Source of the DNA: Bdellovibrionota bacterium
GTDB taxonomy: Bacteria; Bdellovibrionota; Bdellovibrionia; Bdellovibrionales; Bdellovibrionaceae
Reading direction: 5' to 3'
NCBI GenBank assembly: GCA_963170155.1
Contig: CAUJGP010000036.1
Span: 1-64,000, forward strand
DNA length: 64,000 nt
Part shown: piece after piece, positions 1 to 8,479 of the stretch
Layout of the letters: each line of letters starts with the position of its first letter
How positions within the stretch are numbered: the stretch's first letter is position 1
The notes under the pieces: generated by a model
Database searches by the model: none
Told to the model about the DNA's origin: nothing
What the model saw: the letters and a program-made list of their open reading frames with translations, nothing else
Program-made: the position numbers and the translations under genes

Positions 1-298
1 GACTGCTTATAAAGCAGAGAAGGATTTGATTATTTTTGAAAAATCAAAAGGAGCTGTGAAAGGGGATATAGCGGCGCCTTCTGAAGAATCAAGGAAAGAT
101 CTCGATATTCAGTTTTTTCTTAAGAAAAATCCCAATTACCCAGAGGGAGAGGAGTTGACTTGTATCACTGAAATTTTGTGGAAAGACCTTACATTTCATG
201 TGCTAAAGTATTTTATTCCTAAAAGATATGAGAAAAAAATTCATCAAGTTTACGAGAGCTACCGAAGTCGACGAGCCAGGATTGCGTCAAATTCTTAA
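1..298 (+). CDS. 3' end of an unidentified protein gene (5' truncated)
   Basis: The reading frame is open from base 2 to a stop at 296-298, so this is the last ~98 codons of a gene that begins outside the window. A TTG at 26 could start a shorter ORF, but the frame is open through it. The C-terminus is basic and ends in a run rich in Arg and Ser (YRSRRARIASNS). A preceding stretch with Trp, Lys and aromatic residues (ILWKDLTFHVLKYFIPKRYE) looks amphipathic and could touch a membrane surface. I do not recognise a family. The end overlaps the following GNAT gene by 71 bases, which suggests the two are cotranscribed. Confidence 0.6.
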   Translation, partial: TAYKAEKDLIIFEKSKGAVKGDIAAPSEESRKDLDIQFFLKKNPNYPEGEELTCITEILWKDLTFHVLKYFIPKRYEKKIHQVYESYRSRRARIASNS

Positions 299-1352
299 AG
301 ACACTCCAATGCCTGGAGTGGTGGCTCTTTCTTTTGAGCGAGAGCCTTATTTTTTTAAAGCTTCTTCCATTGAGGGAGAAAATCATGCGACCATTGTGAG
401 CCATAGCGAAGAGGATAGCGGCAAAGTGGTGGCTATTGGGAGCCGTTCTTCACGCCTTTACTGGCTCTCGGGCCATTTGAACCAAATTGGTTACTTCAGT
501 CAAATGAGAATCGCAAAGGGCTTTCGCGGATCTCTCGATAGATTGATGGCAGGGTGGGAAAAGATGCATGATCTCCATCAAGAGTTTGGAGACACTAAGA
601 GTTACATTGTGAGTGTTCTTGAGGATAATGTAAGGGCAAGGAAACTTTTGACTTCGGGATTGAGCAAAATCCCTATCCACAAAGAAATAGGTCGTTTAAA
701 CACCTTTATTTTTCCGCTTGTTTCTCGAAAAGTAAAATCTAAGAATTATCATGTTCGCAAGGCAACCCTTCAGGATAAAGAACGGATTGTGGAGTTACTG
801 CAGAAAAATTATCAGGAAAAAGCTTTTGCACCCTATTGGAGCGCAGAAAATTTATTTCATCCTGAGACTCAATTAAATCCTGAAGATTTTTTGCTGGCCT
901 ATGAAAAGAATAATTTGAAGGAACCCATTGGATGTTTGGCGGTTTGGGATCAAAGAGGTTTTAAACAGGTTTATGTTCAAGATTACGAACGTAAAATAAA
1001 AATGTTGAGGCCTTTTCTGAACTTGGTCAGGAGATGGACGGGATTTCCCTATTTTCCAGAGATTGGCGCAGAGTTTTCAAATGCTTATCTATCCCATTTC
1101 GCTTTGGAAAAACAACACACAGAAGCTCTGGTATTGATGGTTCAGGCAGCTATTACCGAAAGCAAGGGGCGGGGATTTCATTACTTGTCCTTGGGTTTGT
1201 GGGATGGGACAGAATTTTCTAATATTATCAAAAAATCCTTTAAACCATTTACTATCAACAGTATTGTTTATTTAGCCTATTGGCCAGAAGACGAATTGAA
1301 AGTAAATTTAATCCAGAATGAAGATGCGCATATTGAGATTGCCATATTATGA
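228..1352 (+). CDS. two-domain GNAT-family acetyltransferase-like protein
   Basis: A 374-residue protein built from two GNAT-like halves. The N-terminal half (about 1-165) opens with a typical GNAT start (FTRATEVDEPGLRQIL). It has an acetyl-CoA-loop-like region (QMRIAKGFRG) and a strand-helix motif (YIVSVLEDNVRARKLLTSGL) that resembles the C-terminal signature of the fold. The C-terminal half (about 175-374) starts again with HVRKATLQDKERIVELLQ and ends with a second putative acceptor-side domain. The substrate cannot be read from sequence. The start at 228 overlaps the upstream gene by 71 bases, but the conserved first strand begins right after it, so a later start would cut into the fold. 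It is followed 55 bases later by the GH3-family gene, probably in the same operon. Confidence 0.7.
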   Translation: MRKKFIKFTRATEVDEPGLRQILKDTPMPGVVALSFEREPYFFKASSIEGENHATIVSHSEEDSGKVVAIGSRSSRLYWLSGHLNQIGYFSQMRIAKGFRGSLDRLMAGWEKMHDLHQEFGDTKSYIVSVLEDNVRARKLLTSGLSKIPIHKEIGRLNTFIFPLVSRKVKSKNYHVRKATLQDKERIVELLQKNYQEKAFAPYWSAENLFHPETQLNPEDFLLAYEKNNLKEPIGCLAVWDQRGFKQVYVQDYERKIKMLRPFLNLVRRWTGFPYFPEIGAEFSNAYLSHFALEKQHTEALVLMVQAAITESKGRGFHYLSLGLWDGTEFSNIIKKSFKPFTINSIVYLAYWPEDELKVNLIQNEDAHIEIAIL

Positions 1353-1407
1353 TGAAAACAAGGGTGTCAGTTCGCCGCGATTGAATCAAAATTAAAAAGG
1401 ATTTTTT

Positions 1408-2979
1408 GTGAATTTAACTTCTGTTTTACAGAAAATAATTTGTTTGCAGTATGGTGTAGAACATAAAAAACTGGTGAACTCGCTAGAGCATGTTGAAAGT
1501 GTTCAAGAGTTTAATCTTAAACAAATTCTTGAGTACTTAAGACCATTCCATAAAAATCTTGAATGCATTCAAAGTTATGAGGATTTCGCAGACCAAATTC
1601 CGATCACTCAATATTCCCATTGGAAAGCAGGAATCGATGAGATGAGGAATAATCAAACGCATCCTTTTCGTCACGTCTGTTCCCGTTTTGAACCAACGAG
1701 CGGTTCAACAAATGCCGTGAAGTGGATTCCTTATTCCAAGGGGTTTTTAATGGAGATCAATCGCGCTGCTTCGGCCTGGCTTTATGATACCTTCAAAGAA
1801 TATCCTTCGGTTTTGAAAGGCAGGCACTACTGGTCGCTTTCTTGGGTGCCACCTGAGTTGAGAAATACTCACAACTCCAATGATGTGGAGCTTTTTCCTT
1901 TTTGGCAAAGAAGTTTTTTATCGCAGATCATGGCGGTGCCTGACGTGGTGAAGTCCGCGAAAACCCAAGAGGCGTGTTGGTTTGCCAGTTTGGTCTACTT
2001 AGTGGCATGTCGGGATTTATCCCTTATGTCGATTTGGAGCCCCACATTTCTCCTTCAAGTCGTCAAAGACATTTATAAATACAGACACTTGATTGCAAGT
2101 TCTCTCAAGCAGGGTACTTGGAGTCTGTACGCCGATGACCTTTTTGGTATTCCTTGCCCGATTTCTTTCGAGCAGGCAGAGGCGTTGGAATTGCCGCTCA
2201 GTCACGATCGCTTTGAGCCCAATGCCGATTTTGTGCAGCGAATTTGGCCTCATTTAGCCCTGCTCAGTTGCTGGGATTCATCAACGGCGGGTGTCTGGAT
2301 TTCTGAGCTTAAGAAATTTTTTCCTAAAGTGCCTATCCAAGGAAAGGGTTTGTGGGCCACAGAAGGAGTTGTGACGTTTCCTTTCCAGGGGCAGCGGGTT
2401 TTGTCTGTGAGAAGTCATTTTTATGAATTTCGTTGTTTGGATTCTCATAAAATCCTGCGAGCTTGGCAACTTAAACAAGGTATGTTTGTTCAGCCAATCA
2501 TTTCTTCAAGAAGTGGTTTGTTGCGTTATGAGTTGCCGGACAAAATGCGGGTGTCTGGAGCTATCGGCGCAGCCCCTTGTTTGGATTTTGTGAACCGAAT
2601 AAATTCTATTGATTTAGTTGGTGAGAAGATTGATTTTGATACCGCCCAAGGAATCATTCAGGATATCAATCAGCATTTTGGCGTGCGAGGGCTCTGTCTT
2701 ATCGCAGAAAAAAACTCCCAACCGAAACCTAAATACAAATTATTGTTGGATGGCGAAATCACATTTAGTCAGTCTCTTCGAGAAGCGATTGAAGATTACG
2801 TTGAAGGTCGTCTCTGCGATCACTATCATTACAAACTCAGTCGAAATCTAGGGCAGCTTGGGTCCTGTGAAGTCTTAGTGGTTGAAGATTCCCTTCAAAT
2901 TCTCAAAAAATTTCAAAAAGCTTCGATTGGTGGCAGCAACAAGATTGAACCAATTGTCATCTTGGAATCCCCGTTATAA
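1408..2979 (+). CDS. GH3 auxin-responsive promoter family protein (acyl-adenylate-forming amide synthetase fold)
   Basis: A 523-residue protein of the GH3 family, relatives of plant acyl-acid-amido synthetases that adenylate a carboxylic acid and join it to an amino acid. The phosphate-binding signature of the superfamily is visible near residues 95-102 (EPTSGSTN). Bacterial GH3 members are also about 500-560 residues, and their substrates are generally unknown. The GTG start at 1408 is set by an AAGGA ribosome binding site ten bases upstream. There is no signal peptide, so it is probably cytoplasmic. It follows the double-GNAT gene, so an acyl- or amide-forming pathway is possible, but that is inference. 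Confidence 0.8.
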   Translation: MNLTSVLQKIICLQYGVEHKKLVNSLEHVESVQEFNLKQILEYLRPFHKNLECIQSYEDFADQIPITQYSHWKAGIDEMRNNQTHPFRHVCSRFEPTSGSTNAVKWIPYSKGFLMEINRAASAWLYDTFKEYPSVLKGRHYWSLSWVPPELRNTHNSNDVELFPFWQRSFLSQIMAVPDVVKSAKTQEACWFASLVYLVACRDLSLMSIWSPTFLLQVVKDIYKYRHLIASSLKQGTWSLYADDLFGIPCPISFEQAEALELPLSHDRFEPNADFVQRIWPHLALLSCWDSSTAGVWISELKKFFPKVPIQGKGLWATEGVVTFPFQGQRVLSVRSHFYEFRCLDSHKILRAWQLKQGMFVQPIISSRSGLLRYELPDKMRVSGAIGAAPCLDFVNRINSIDLVGEKIDFDTAQGIIQDINQHFGVRGLCLIAEKNSQPKPKYKLLLDGEITFSQSLREAIEDYVEGRLCDHYHYKLSRNLGQLGSCEVLVVEDSLQILKKFQKASIGGSNKIEPIVILESPL

Positions 2980-3057
2980 CAAGGCCATTTATTTTTGTCC
3001 GCTTTTCATGCTTGATCTTTCCAGCATTTCTCCTAGGCCTTTGTGCGGTTTGACTCT

Positions 3058-4110
3058 TTAGGGGATGCTGGAAAAAAGGCCTAACTCTTCGAGTTTCTTT
3101 TGTACATCATAATGAGCGCGACGAGCCCCTATGTTTTCAAAGTGCTTTTTGATAATTCCTTTCACTCGGGTGATTTCACTGGTGGTGAGGCATCGGGCAA
3201 TAACAAACCGCTGGTTCCATTGATGGTAGAGATGGTTCTTTAACTCTTTTTCTGTTAATTTGCTGGAACTGAGGGATTGTGCTTTACCATCAGTTTTGTA
3301 ACCGAAGATCATTTCTTCAAAGTGATTTATGATTTTAGAGGCATCCATATCATTGCTCATGTTGTGATTTTGTTTTGTTGTATGTGAATTCATTGTATCG
3401 TTGTTTTCCATAAAGGCCGTGATTTCTGAAGGAGTGGAAGAAGATGGATTCTGCTGTTTAAAGGCATTGATGAATTGACGATATTCTTGAAGAACAGACT
3501 GCATGTATTTTTTGAGCTCTTGCGCTTCTGGATAATAGAGGTAAAAACATTTGAATTGTCGTCCTACGAATTCTTGGGGTAAGTGGCGAGTGTCCCAAAG
3601 GTTACTTTCAATTTCTTCTATTCGACTTTGGACAGATTGAAAAGAAGAGAGGACAGAGAGTCCATCGGCATAAGGGATCCCGTGGTCTTTATGTTTAAAT
3701 TCTTCAGGCATTTGCAGTTTGTAGTCTTGAATTAATTGGATCAAGTCAGATCTTTTTAACTGTGCTCGCACGATCATTCGAAGGATCAAATCATTTTCTT
3801 CCTGATTGATATATTCCTGTCGCGCCTCTAATCCTACTTGGTCATTATTCAAAAGCTCCATCAGTTTTGAAAGAATATTTTGGCGCGCTAATTGTTTTTT
3901 TTCTTTTTGGATAGGGTCATTTGCATTTTTTTGAGAAGATTCATAGTGATTAAATAAAGGCATATAAGGGGATTTTTTTGCGGATGAAGATGTAGCCGGT
4001 AGAGAGCCTTGTTCTCGTGCTATTTGCAGGGCTTTTTGATAATCAATAGACCAGCTTAAGGAATTAAAACTTAAAATAATGATAATTGGTATTTGAAATC
4101 CTCGAAGCAC
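3058..4110 (-). CDS. exported protein of unknown function
   Basis: About 350 residues. The longest ORF starts at 4161, but a GTG at 4108-4110 has AGGAG at a good distance. It gives a clean signal peptide (LRGFQIPIIIILSFNSLSWS) cleaved near residue 20, so I use that start. The mature part is hydrophilic, rich in Gln, Lys and Ser, with helical stretches and an Asn/Ser/Thr-rich linker around the middle (TPSEITAFMENNDTMNSHTT). I recognise no catalytic motif or family. The gene is convergent with the GH3 gene. It reads away from the RNase P RNA gene, which lies about 190 bases upstream of its start. Confidence 0.6.
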   Translation of the reverse strand: MLRGFQIPIIIILSFNSLSWSIDYQKALQIAREQGSLPATSSSAKKSPYMPLFNHYESSQKNANDPIQKEKKQLARQNILSKLMELLNNDQVGLEARQEYINQEENDLILRMIVRAQLKRSDLIQLIQDYKLQMPEEFKHKDHGIPYADGLSVLSSFQSVQSRIEEIESNLWDTRHLPQEFVGRQFKCFYLYYPEAQELKKYMQSVLQEYRQFINAFKQQNPSSSTPSEITAFMENNDTMNSHTTKQNHNMSNDMDASKIINHFEEMIFGYKTDGKAQSLSSSKLTEKELKNHLYHQWNQRFVIARCLTTSEITRVKGIIKKHFENIGARRAHYDVQKKLEELGLFSSIP

Positions 4111-4261
4111 ATGGAACTCCTTTTTTACTTTAAAGTTGAAAGGTAGGAATTTTGAAAGCAAAATAAGGACCGTATTGAAGAGCTCTAAGCAGGATTTTAG
4201 AGAAGGAAGAGCTCTCTTATGCCCTAAAAAGCGCCCTTTTTTGTAAATTAATTTCAGAATA

Positions 4262-4290
4262 TTGGCTGAAAAACAAAAGTGTGATAGAGT
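4262..4290 (+). promoter_or_regulatory. sigma-70-type promoter of rnpB
   Basis: TTGGCT at 4262-4267 and TAGAGT at 4285-4290 are separated by exactly 17 bases. Transcription would start near 4297, which matches the first strand of the terminal P1 helix of the RNase P RNA. Confidence 0.6.
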
Positions 4291-4296
4291 CTCTTT

Positions 4297-4668
4297 CGGT
4301 TTTGAGGATGGTCGCGGTCAATTCAATGAAAATACGGAGATTTGACTGAGGAAAGTCCGGACTCCATAGGATAGCACAGGGGGTAACGCCCCTCCATCGT
4401 AAGGTGAGGAACAGTGGAACAGAGAAAAAGTCCAGAGCTATGATCCTGAAGGCGGGAACGGGAGCCTTGAGGGGAGCTGCTGGAGTGAAAATAGCCAAAC
4501 TCTGTGCGGAGCAAGATCAAATAGGGAGACGATTAAATGCGATCCGCATGTGTCTCCGGGTAAGATCGCTTGAGGGTTTATGTGAATAAACTCCTAGAGG
4601 AATGACCATCTCTAGAAAAACAGACAAGGGTTTTTCTAAAGACAGAATCCGGCTTATCACAAAACCCT
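4297..4668 (+). ncRNA. rnpB: RNase P RNA (catalytic RNA, bacterial type A-like)
   Basis: Contains the hallmark conserved region GAGGAAAGTCCGGACTCC at 4348-4365 (P3/P4/J3-4 area). Near the 3' end it has the matching AGAATCCGGCTTAT at 4645-4658. Further family blocks are AACAGAGAAA, GGAGCAAGATCAAATAGG and GGAATGACCATC. The P1 helix can be drawn between GGTTTTG (4298-4304) and CAAAACC (4660-4666), which sets the ends. The RNA cleaves the 5' leader from tRNA precursors together with the RnpA protein. Ends are good to a few bases. Confidence 0.93.
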
Positions 4669-4709
4669 AATAGGACAACTTCAAACCTTGTTTTATTAGT
4701 CTTGTCGGT

Positions 4710-4748
4710 CGGGTTTCTTCTATTTTTATGGGAGAAACCCGTTTTTTT
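4710..4748 (+). terminator. intrinsic terminator of rnpB
   Basis: Inverted repeat CGGGTTTCT (4710-4718) / AGAAACCCG (4733-4741) followed by a run of seven T. Confidence 0.85.
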
Positions 4749-4849
4749 ATCAATGAATCAATAAATCACTATCGCAAGCTCTTTCGATTCCGTGAACACT
4801 CATTTCTGATTATTTTCGAACTTCTAAGCCCTTATTAGAGTGAGATGTC

Positions 4850-4990
4850 GTGGAGCTCAAACGATGGCACTTACAACGTGTTTCAAAATTAGTGCGCATT
4901 GACCTTCGGGATTTGGAAACAGTCAGTGATTTAGATAAGGTGGAGCTTTTAGCTGATACTTTGCCGATTGTTAGAGCTCAAATAAATTGA
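4850..4990 (+). CDS. possible small protein, 46 residues
   Basis: A GTG-initiated ORF that fills the gap between rnpB and the nucleoside phosphorylase-like gene. The composition looks protein-like: basic start (VELKRWHLQRVSKLV), then an acidic amphipathic part (DLRDLETVSDLDKVELLAD) ending in LPIVRAQIN. The ribosome binding site is weak (GTGAG, five bases upstream). I do not recognise a family. It could be a small regulatory protein, a remnant of a longer gene, or chance. Confidence 0.35.
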   Translation: MELKRWHLQRVSKLVRIDLRDLETVSDLDKVELLADTLPIVRAQIN

Positions 4991-5037
4991 ATGAAAATTA
5001 AATACCCCGAAGAACAAAAAGAAAGCATAGTTGTAAG

Positions 5038-5742
5038 ATGTCGCACACACTCATTATTTGTCCGCTAAAAAAAGAATTAACCTATTTATTGGAGGGATTT
5101 TCTAAAATTCCTTGGAAATTTCATGCTCAATCAGCAGATCGGTTAGTCTTCTTTCAAGGTATTTTCCCCCAAGCTTCCAAAGTGACCTTGGCGGTGGGGG
5201 GTCATGGTAAAGCTCAATTTGGAATTCAAACCCAATACCTTATATCCCATTATCAAGATGTTTCAAAAGTGTTTTGTGTGGGAGCTGCTGGGGCCTTTGT
5301 TGAATCTCTGAATATTGGGGATTTAGTGGTTGCAGAAAAAACAATAGAGCACGATTATAAGGAGCAATTTAACCCTTCCCGTCGTCTTCCTGAATTTGAT
5401 GGAGATTCTGAATTGCTTGTTAAGGCTCTTCAAGTTTCCCAAATAATCTCCACGAATTATCAAGTTCATTTTGGGCCCATCGCGAGTGGCGATGAGGATA
5501 TTATCAATGAAGAAAGGGCTGCAGAACTTTCAGAAAAAACAAAAGCCCTTGCCGTTGCTTGGGAGGGAAGTGGGGGCGCCAGAGCCTGCAAGTTCAATCA
5601 AATTCCTTTTTTAGAAATCCGAGCCATTACTGATCATGCTAGAGGCTTCGCTGTCGCTGAAAATTTTAAAAGAAATTTGCAGGCTTGTATGCATAACGCC
5701 GCTGACTTTATCCGAAACATCATTATGTCAACGGCGGATTGA
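5038..5742 (+). CDS. nucleoside phosphorylase / MTA-SAH nucleosidase family protein
   Basis: A 234-residue protein of the purine/uridine phosphorylase superfamily, which cleaves N-glycosidic bonds of nucleosides. The family core is visible. VTLAVGGHGKAQ is followed by FCVGAAGAF and IGDLVVAEKTIEHDY (residues ~80-105). An A-SGDEDI segment lies near 150, then the substrate loop AVAWEGSGGARAC (the Glu usually contacts the ribose), and EIRAITDHARG holds the catalytic-type Asp near 200. The exact substrate (methylthioadenosine, S-adenosylhomocysteine, futalosine or another nucleoside) cannot be decided. It stands alone and is convergent with the large phospholipase-D-like gene. Confidence 0.8.
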   Translation: MSHTLIICPLKKELTYLLEGFSKIPWKFHAQSADRLVFFQGIFPQASKVTLAVGGHGKAQFGIQTQYLISHYQDVSKVFCVGAAGAFVESLNIGDLVVAEKTIEHDYKEQFNPSRRLPEFDGDSELLVKALQVSQIISTNYQVHFGPIASGDEDIINEERAAELSEKTKALAVAWEGSGGARACKFNQIPFLEIRAITDHARGFAVAENFKRNLQACMHNAADFIRNIIMSTAD

Positions 5743-5764
5743 AAAAATTAATAAATTCCTATAC

Positions 5765-8248
5765 TTAAAAAATCTTTAATAGGTGATCAATGTTGTTTTT
5801 ATCTTTGCGTAGTTCTGAATGGACAGCATTGACATCCATCGGTCGATTGTTTGTGGACTCTGTAATTCCATTAATGATTCTTTGTAAATTTCCGATGTCC
5901 TCAGGATGAATATTCGTGTAAGCACTGGATGCTTTCACTGTTTTAGTTAAAACATCTTCCATAAATACACTATAAAAAATTCTTTCTAGGGTTTGAAAGT
6001 ATTTTTCATTTGCCCATGTTCGATCTTTTAAGAGCAATTGAATCCTTTTGATTAGGATACTCACTTCATTTCCAATATAATTCTTATCTGGCGAAAGAAC
6101 TCCTTGTCGCCACTGAAGGTCCAACCGTCTCAAAATTGATGGGTCTCGAAGTTCTTTTTCAATGAATTGAGCATACTGTGAAGTAAAATGAGGTGCATTT
6201 TCAATATAAACACCGTTATTGGAATCCATCATATAAGATCTCACATCAGCGTTGGCGGAACCGACAATGGCATTGTCACCGAGGATGGAAATCTTTGTAT
6301 GAAGAGAAACCGACTTCTTCTGACTCGAAGGAAGGTACTCATAGTATTCAATTTTCGCCGCTTTACGTGCTAAATTATGGGCTTGATACTGGGAGTCTTG
6401 CTTAACTTCTTCAATAGATTTTAAAAGAGCATGCAGTTGAACCCTTGCAAAAACATTGATGACGCTTAAATCAGTTGTTTCTGGAGAGTTAGTGATAATT
6501 TTAATGGTAACATTACTGCAATCTGTTTTGGTGTATTCAGGCGCCTTTAACACAGTGGCCGGCGATGCTGATTTGGTCATTTCCGCAATTGCGGCTAATA
6601 ATGGTGTGGGTAACACCACATAAGCTGAATGAAGATAAACCGTTTGGGGTCCATTTTTGGGACCACATAAGTCGAGTAGAGCATTGGCCCAGATTTTATG
6701 GATGTATTTTCCTGAATGCTCTTCAAAATCAACTTGGCTTCCATAATTTCTTACCAGTTTTTTCTTATTTTTATTGAAAGGTAAATTTTCAACGTATGAA
6801 ATGCGAGACTGCGGATCTTTGGAGCGATCCAGATAAATAGAAGATGACTTTTGAAGAGTGTTATAAGCTTGGTTTTTGGGACTCAAGAAGTCGTTCGCCG
6901 ATTGATAAAGAGCTTTTAATGCTTTGGAGTAACGTTGAGCGCGTGAGGCTTGAATTGCGTCTGGTGTTTTAGGAACCCCCATGAGGCATTTTTCATTCAA
7001 TGTTTCACAATTTGAAAGGATGACTTGCGTGTCATTGGGGGCATGTTGAAGGACTTCACCGATGGAGGCAACCATGGGAGTGAAATTCCATAGACGGTCG
7101 AAAGTCCCTTGGAGCTTCTGTCCAGAGGAATGATCAACAGGGACGGTGATATCGGTGTCCACGAAGGTGTATTTTCCGTTGGGACTTTTTTGCATGTGAT
7201 AGGAGTTTTCAATATTTCTTCCGCCCAGGATGGCTTCATATCCTGTACTTGTATCAGCCAGTAGGAGTTTGTGATGCAAGTAATCTGTGAAATAATCCCA
7301 ATCTTTGACCCTGTTCTCATCCAAAGCGGGTAATTGAGCTGGGAGGGTTTCATTAAGCAATTTTATCATTTCATCCACTTGTTCGCCGTAGAAGAGACTC
7401 GCTATCCCGAGAAGTAATGAAGATCGAAGATTCCCATTTTTACTTTGAAAGTATGTTTCAATCAGTTTTTTTGCTTCTTGTTTCTCTTCTGGTGTTAATG
7501 CTTTTTTAGATTGGGCCGCTTCGGATAATTTTTTATCATATCCGAGCAAATGAAAGAGAAATTTTAAAGTGTTGCCACTCTTGCCGTAAATAGCTGAAAG
7601 AAACACTCCGGAAAGACCACTATTACTATTAACATTACGCGCTCTTTTATGAAATTGGTCTTTTTCAAGTTCACTGGCTTTACGAATAAGTTCTGGATTG
7701 ATGAGTTTATTAGCCGCTGTGGACTTATGGTTCAGGCACTGTTTGTAAGTTAAACCATCGCAGGGTGTAGTCATGTAAATGGCATCGCGAATGATATTCG
7801 CTGTGGGGCGGCCGTAGAGTCGGAATTCAATGCTACCGGCTCCCGTTTTTTTGGCTTCATTTTGGATGGCAATCAATGTATCCAACAGTTTGTAATTAGT
7901 GATATAATCCAACAACACTCTAATTTTAACGCCACGATGGGCGGCTTTAATAAGTTCCTGGGAAAAATAAGAAGAGCTTTCATCATCGCTATAAATATAA
8001 TATGCAATATCTAACGTCGATTTAGCATTTCTAATTAACGTTAATTTCTCTTGAAAAGACTCTACGTTATCTTGCAAAAGGCGAAGAGGCGCTGTCGTTT
8101 GCAGATCGAAGACGGAGGCATATCCTGGAAGATTCGAATCATTGATTCGAGGGCTCTTATACTGAGAAAAGCCTTGAGATGAAAAAGCGAAGGCTAAAGC
8201 GAGGAAAAGAGATCGAGAAAAAAATCCATGGAATTGAATTGAATGCAT
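5765..8248 (-). CDS. large secreted phospholipase D / cardiolipin-synthase-family protein
   Basis: An 827-residue protein with a Sec signal peptide (SRSLFLALAFAFSSQGFSQ), so it acts in the periplasm or outside. It has the two half-sites of the phospholipase D superfamily. The first HxK motif is in HHKLLLAD (around residue 326), followed by ILGGRNIENSYH. The second is in LHTKISILGD (around 649), followed by IVGSANADVRS. In the second half the Asp comes one residue later than in a strict HxKxxxxD motif. Family members hydrolyse or transfer phosphatidyl groups or, in some cases, cleave DNA. At 827 residues it is nearly twice the size of bacterial cardiolipin synthases, with long inserts between and after the two halves. 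In a predator-like bacterium a lytic or lipid-remodelling role is plausible but inferred. Monocistronic. Confidence 0.85.
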   Translation of the reverse strand: MHSIQFHGFFSRSLFLALAFAFSSQGFSQYKSPRINDSNLPGYASVFDLQTTAPLRLLQDNVESFQEKLTLIRNAKSTLDIAYYIYSDDESSSYFSQELIKAAHRGVKIRVLLDYITNYKLLDTLIAIQNEAKKTGAGSIEFRLYGRPTANIIRDAIYMTTPCDGLTYKQCLNHKSTAANKLINPELIRKASELEKDQFHKRARNVNSNSGLSGVFLSAIYGKSGNTLKFLFHLLGYDKKLSEAAQSKKALTPEEKQEAKKLIETYFQSKNGNLRSSLLLGIASLFYGEQVDEMIKLLNETLPAQLPALDENRVKDWDYFTDYLHHKLLLADTSTGYEAILGGRNIENSYHMQKSPNGKYTFVDTDITVPVDHSSGQKLQGTFDRLWNFTPMVASIGEVLQHAPNDTQVILSNCETLNEKCLMGVPKTPDAIQASRAQRYSKALKALYQSANDFLSPKNQAYNTLQKSSSIYLDRSKDPQSRISYVENLPFNKNKKKLVRNYGSQVDFEEHSGKYIHKIWANALLDLCGPKNGPQTVYLHSAYVVLPTPLLAAIAEMTKSASPATVLKAPEYTKTDCSNVTIKIITNSPETTDLSVINVFARVQLHALLKSIEEVKQDSQYQAHNLARKAAKIEYYEYLPSSQKKSVSLHTKISILGDNAIVGSANADVRSYMMDSNNGVYIENAPHFTSQYAQFIEKELRDPSILRRLDLQWRQGVLSPDKNYIGNEVSILIKRIQLLLKDRTWANEKYFQTLERIFYSVFMEDVLTKTVKASSAYTNIHPEDIGNLQRIINGITESTNNRPMDVNAVHSELRKDKNNIDHLLKIF

Positions 8249-8479
8249 ATAATAAATCCCCCGTAATAGTATTATTTACAGAAAAAAATACAATTGGGGT
8301 CCATATAGAGTCGGTATCCTTAATGAACAAGGAAAAGTTTGCATGAAGTAAAAATTACATGGCGCTCTGGTTGAAATGAGTCAGAACGGTCATTGCAATT
8401 TTGTATGTATGAGGAAGGCCCATTTTCATGGGTATGAAGTGTCTTTCTCCAAAGATCATGTCATAGGGGCATAAGTGTT

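Noticed and set aside
4404-4589. 61-codon ORF inside the RNase P RNA gene
   Set aside because: The interval is fully explained by the conserved rnpB structure.
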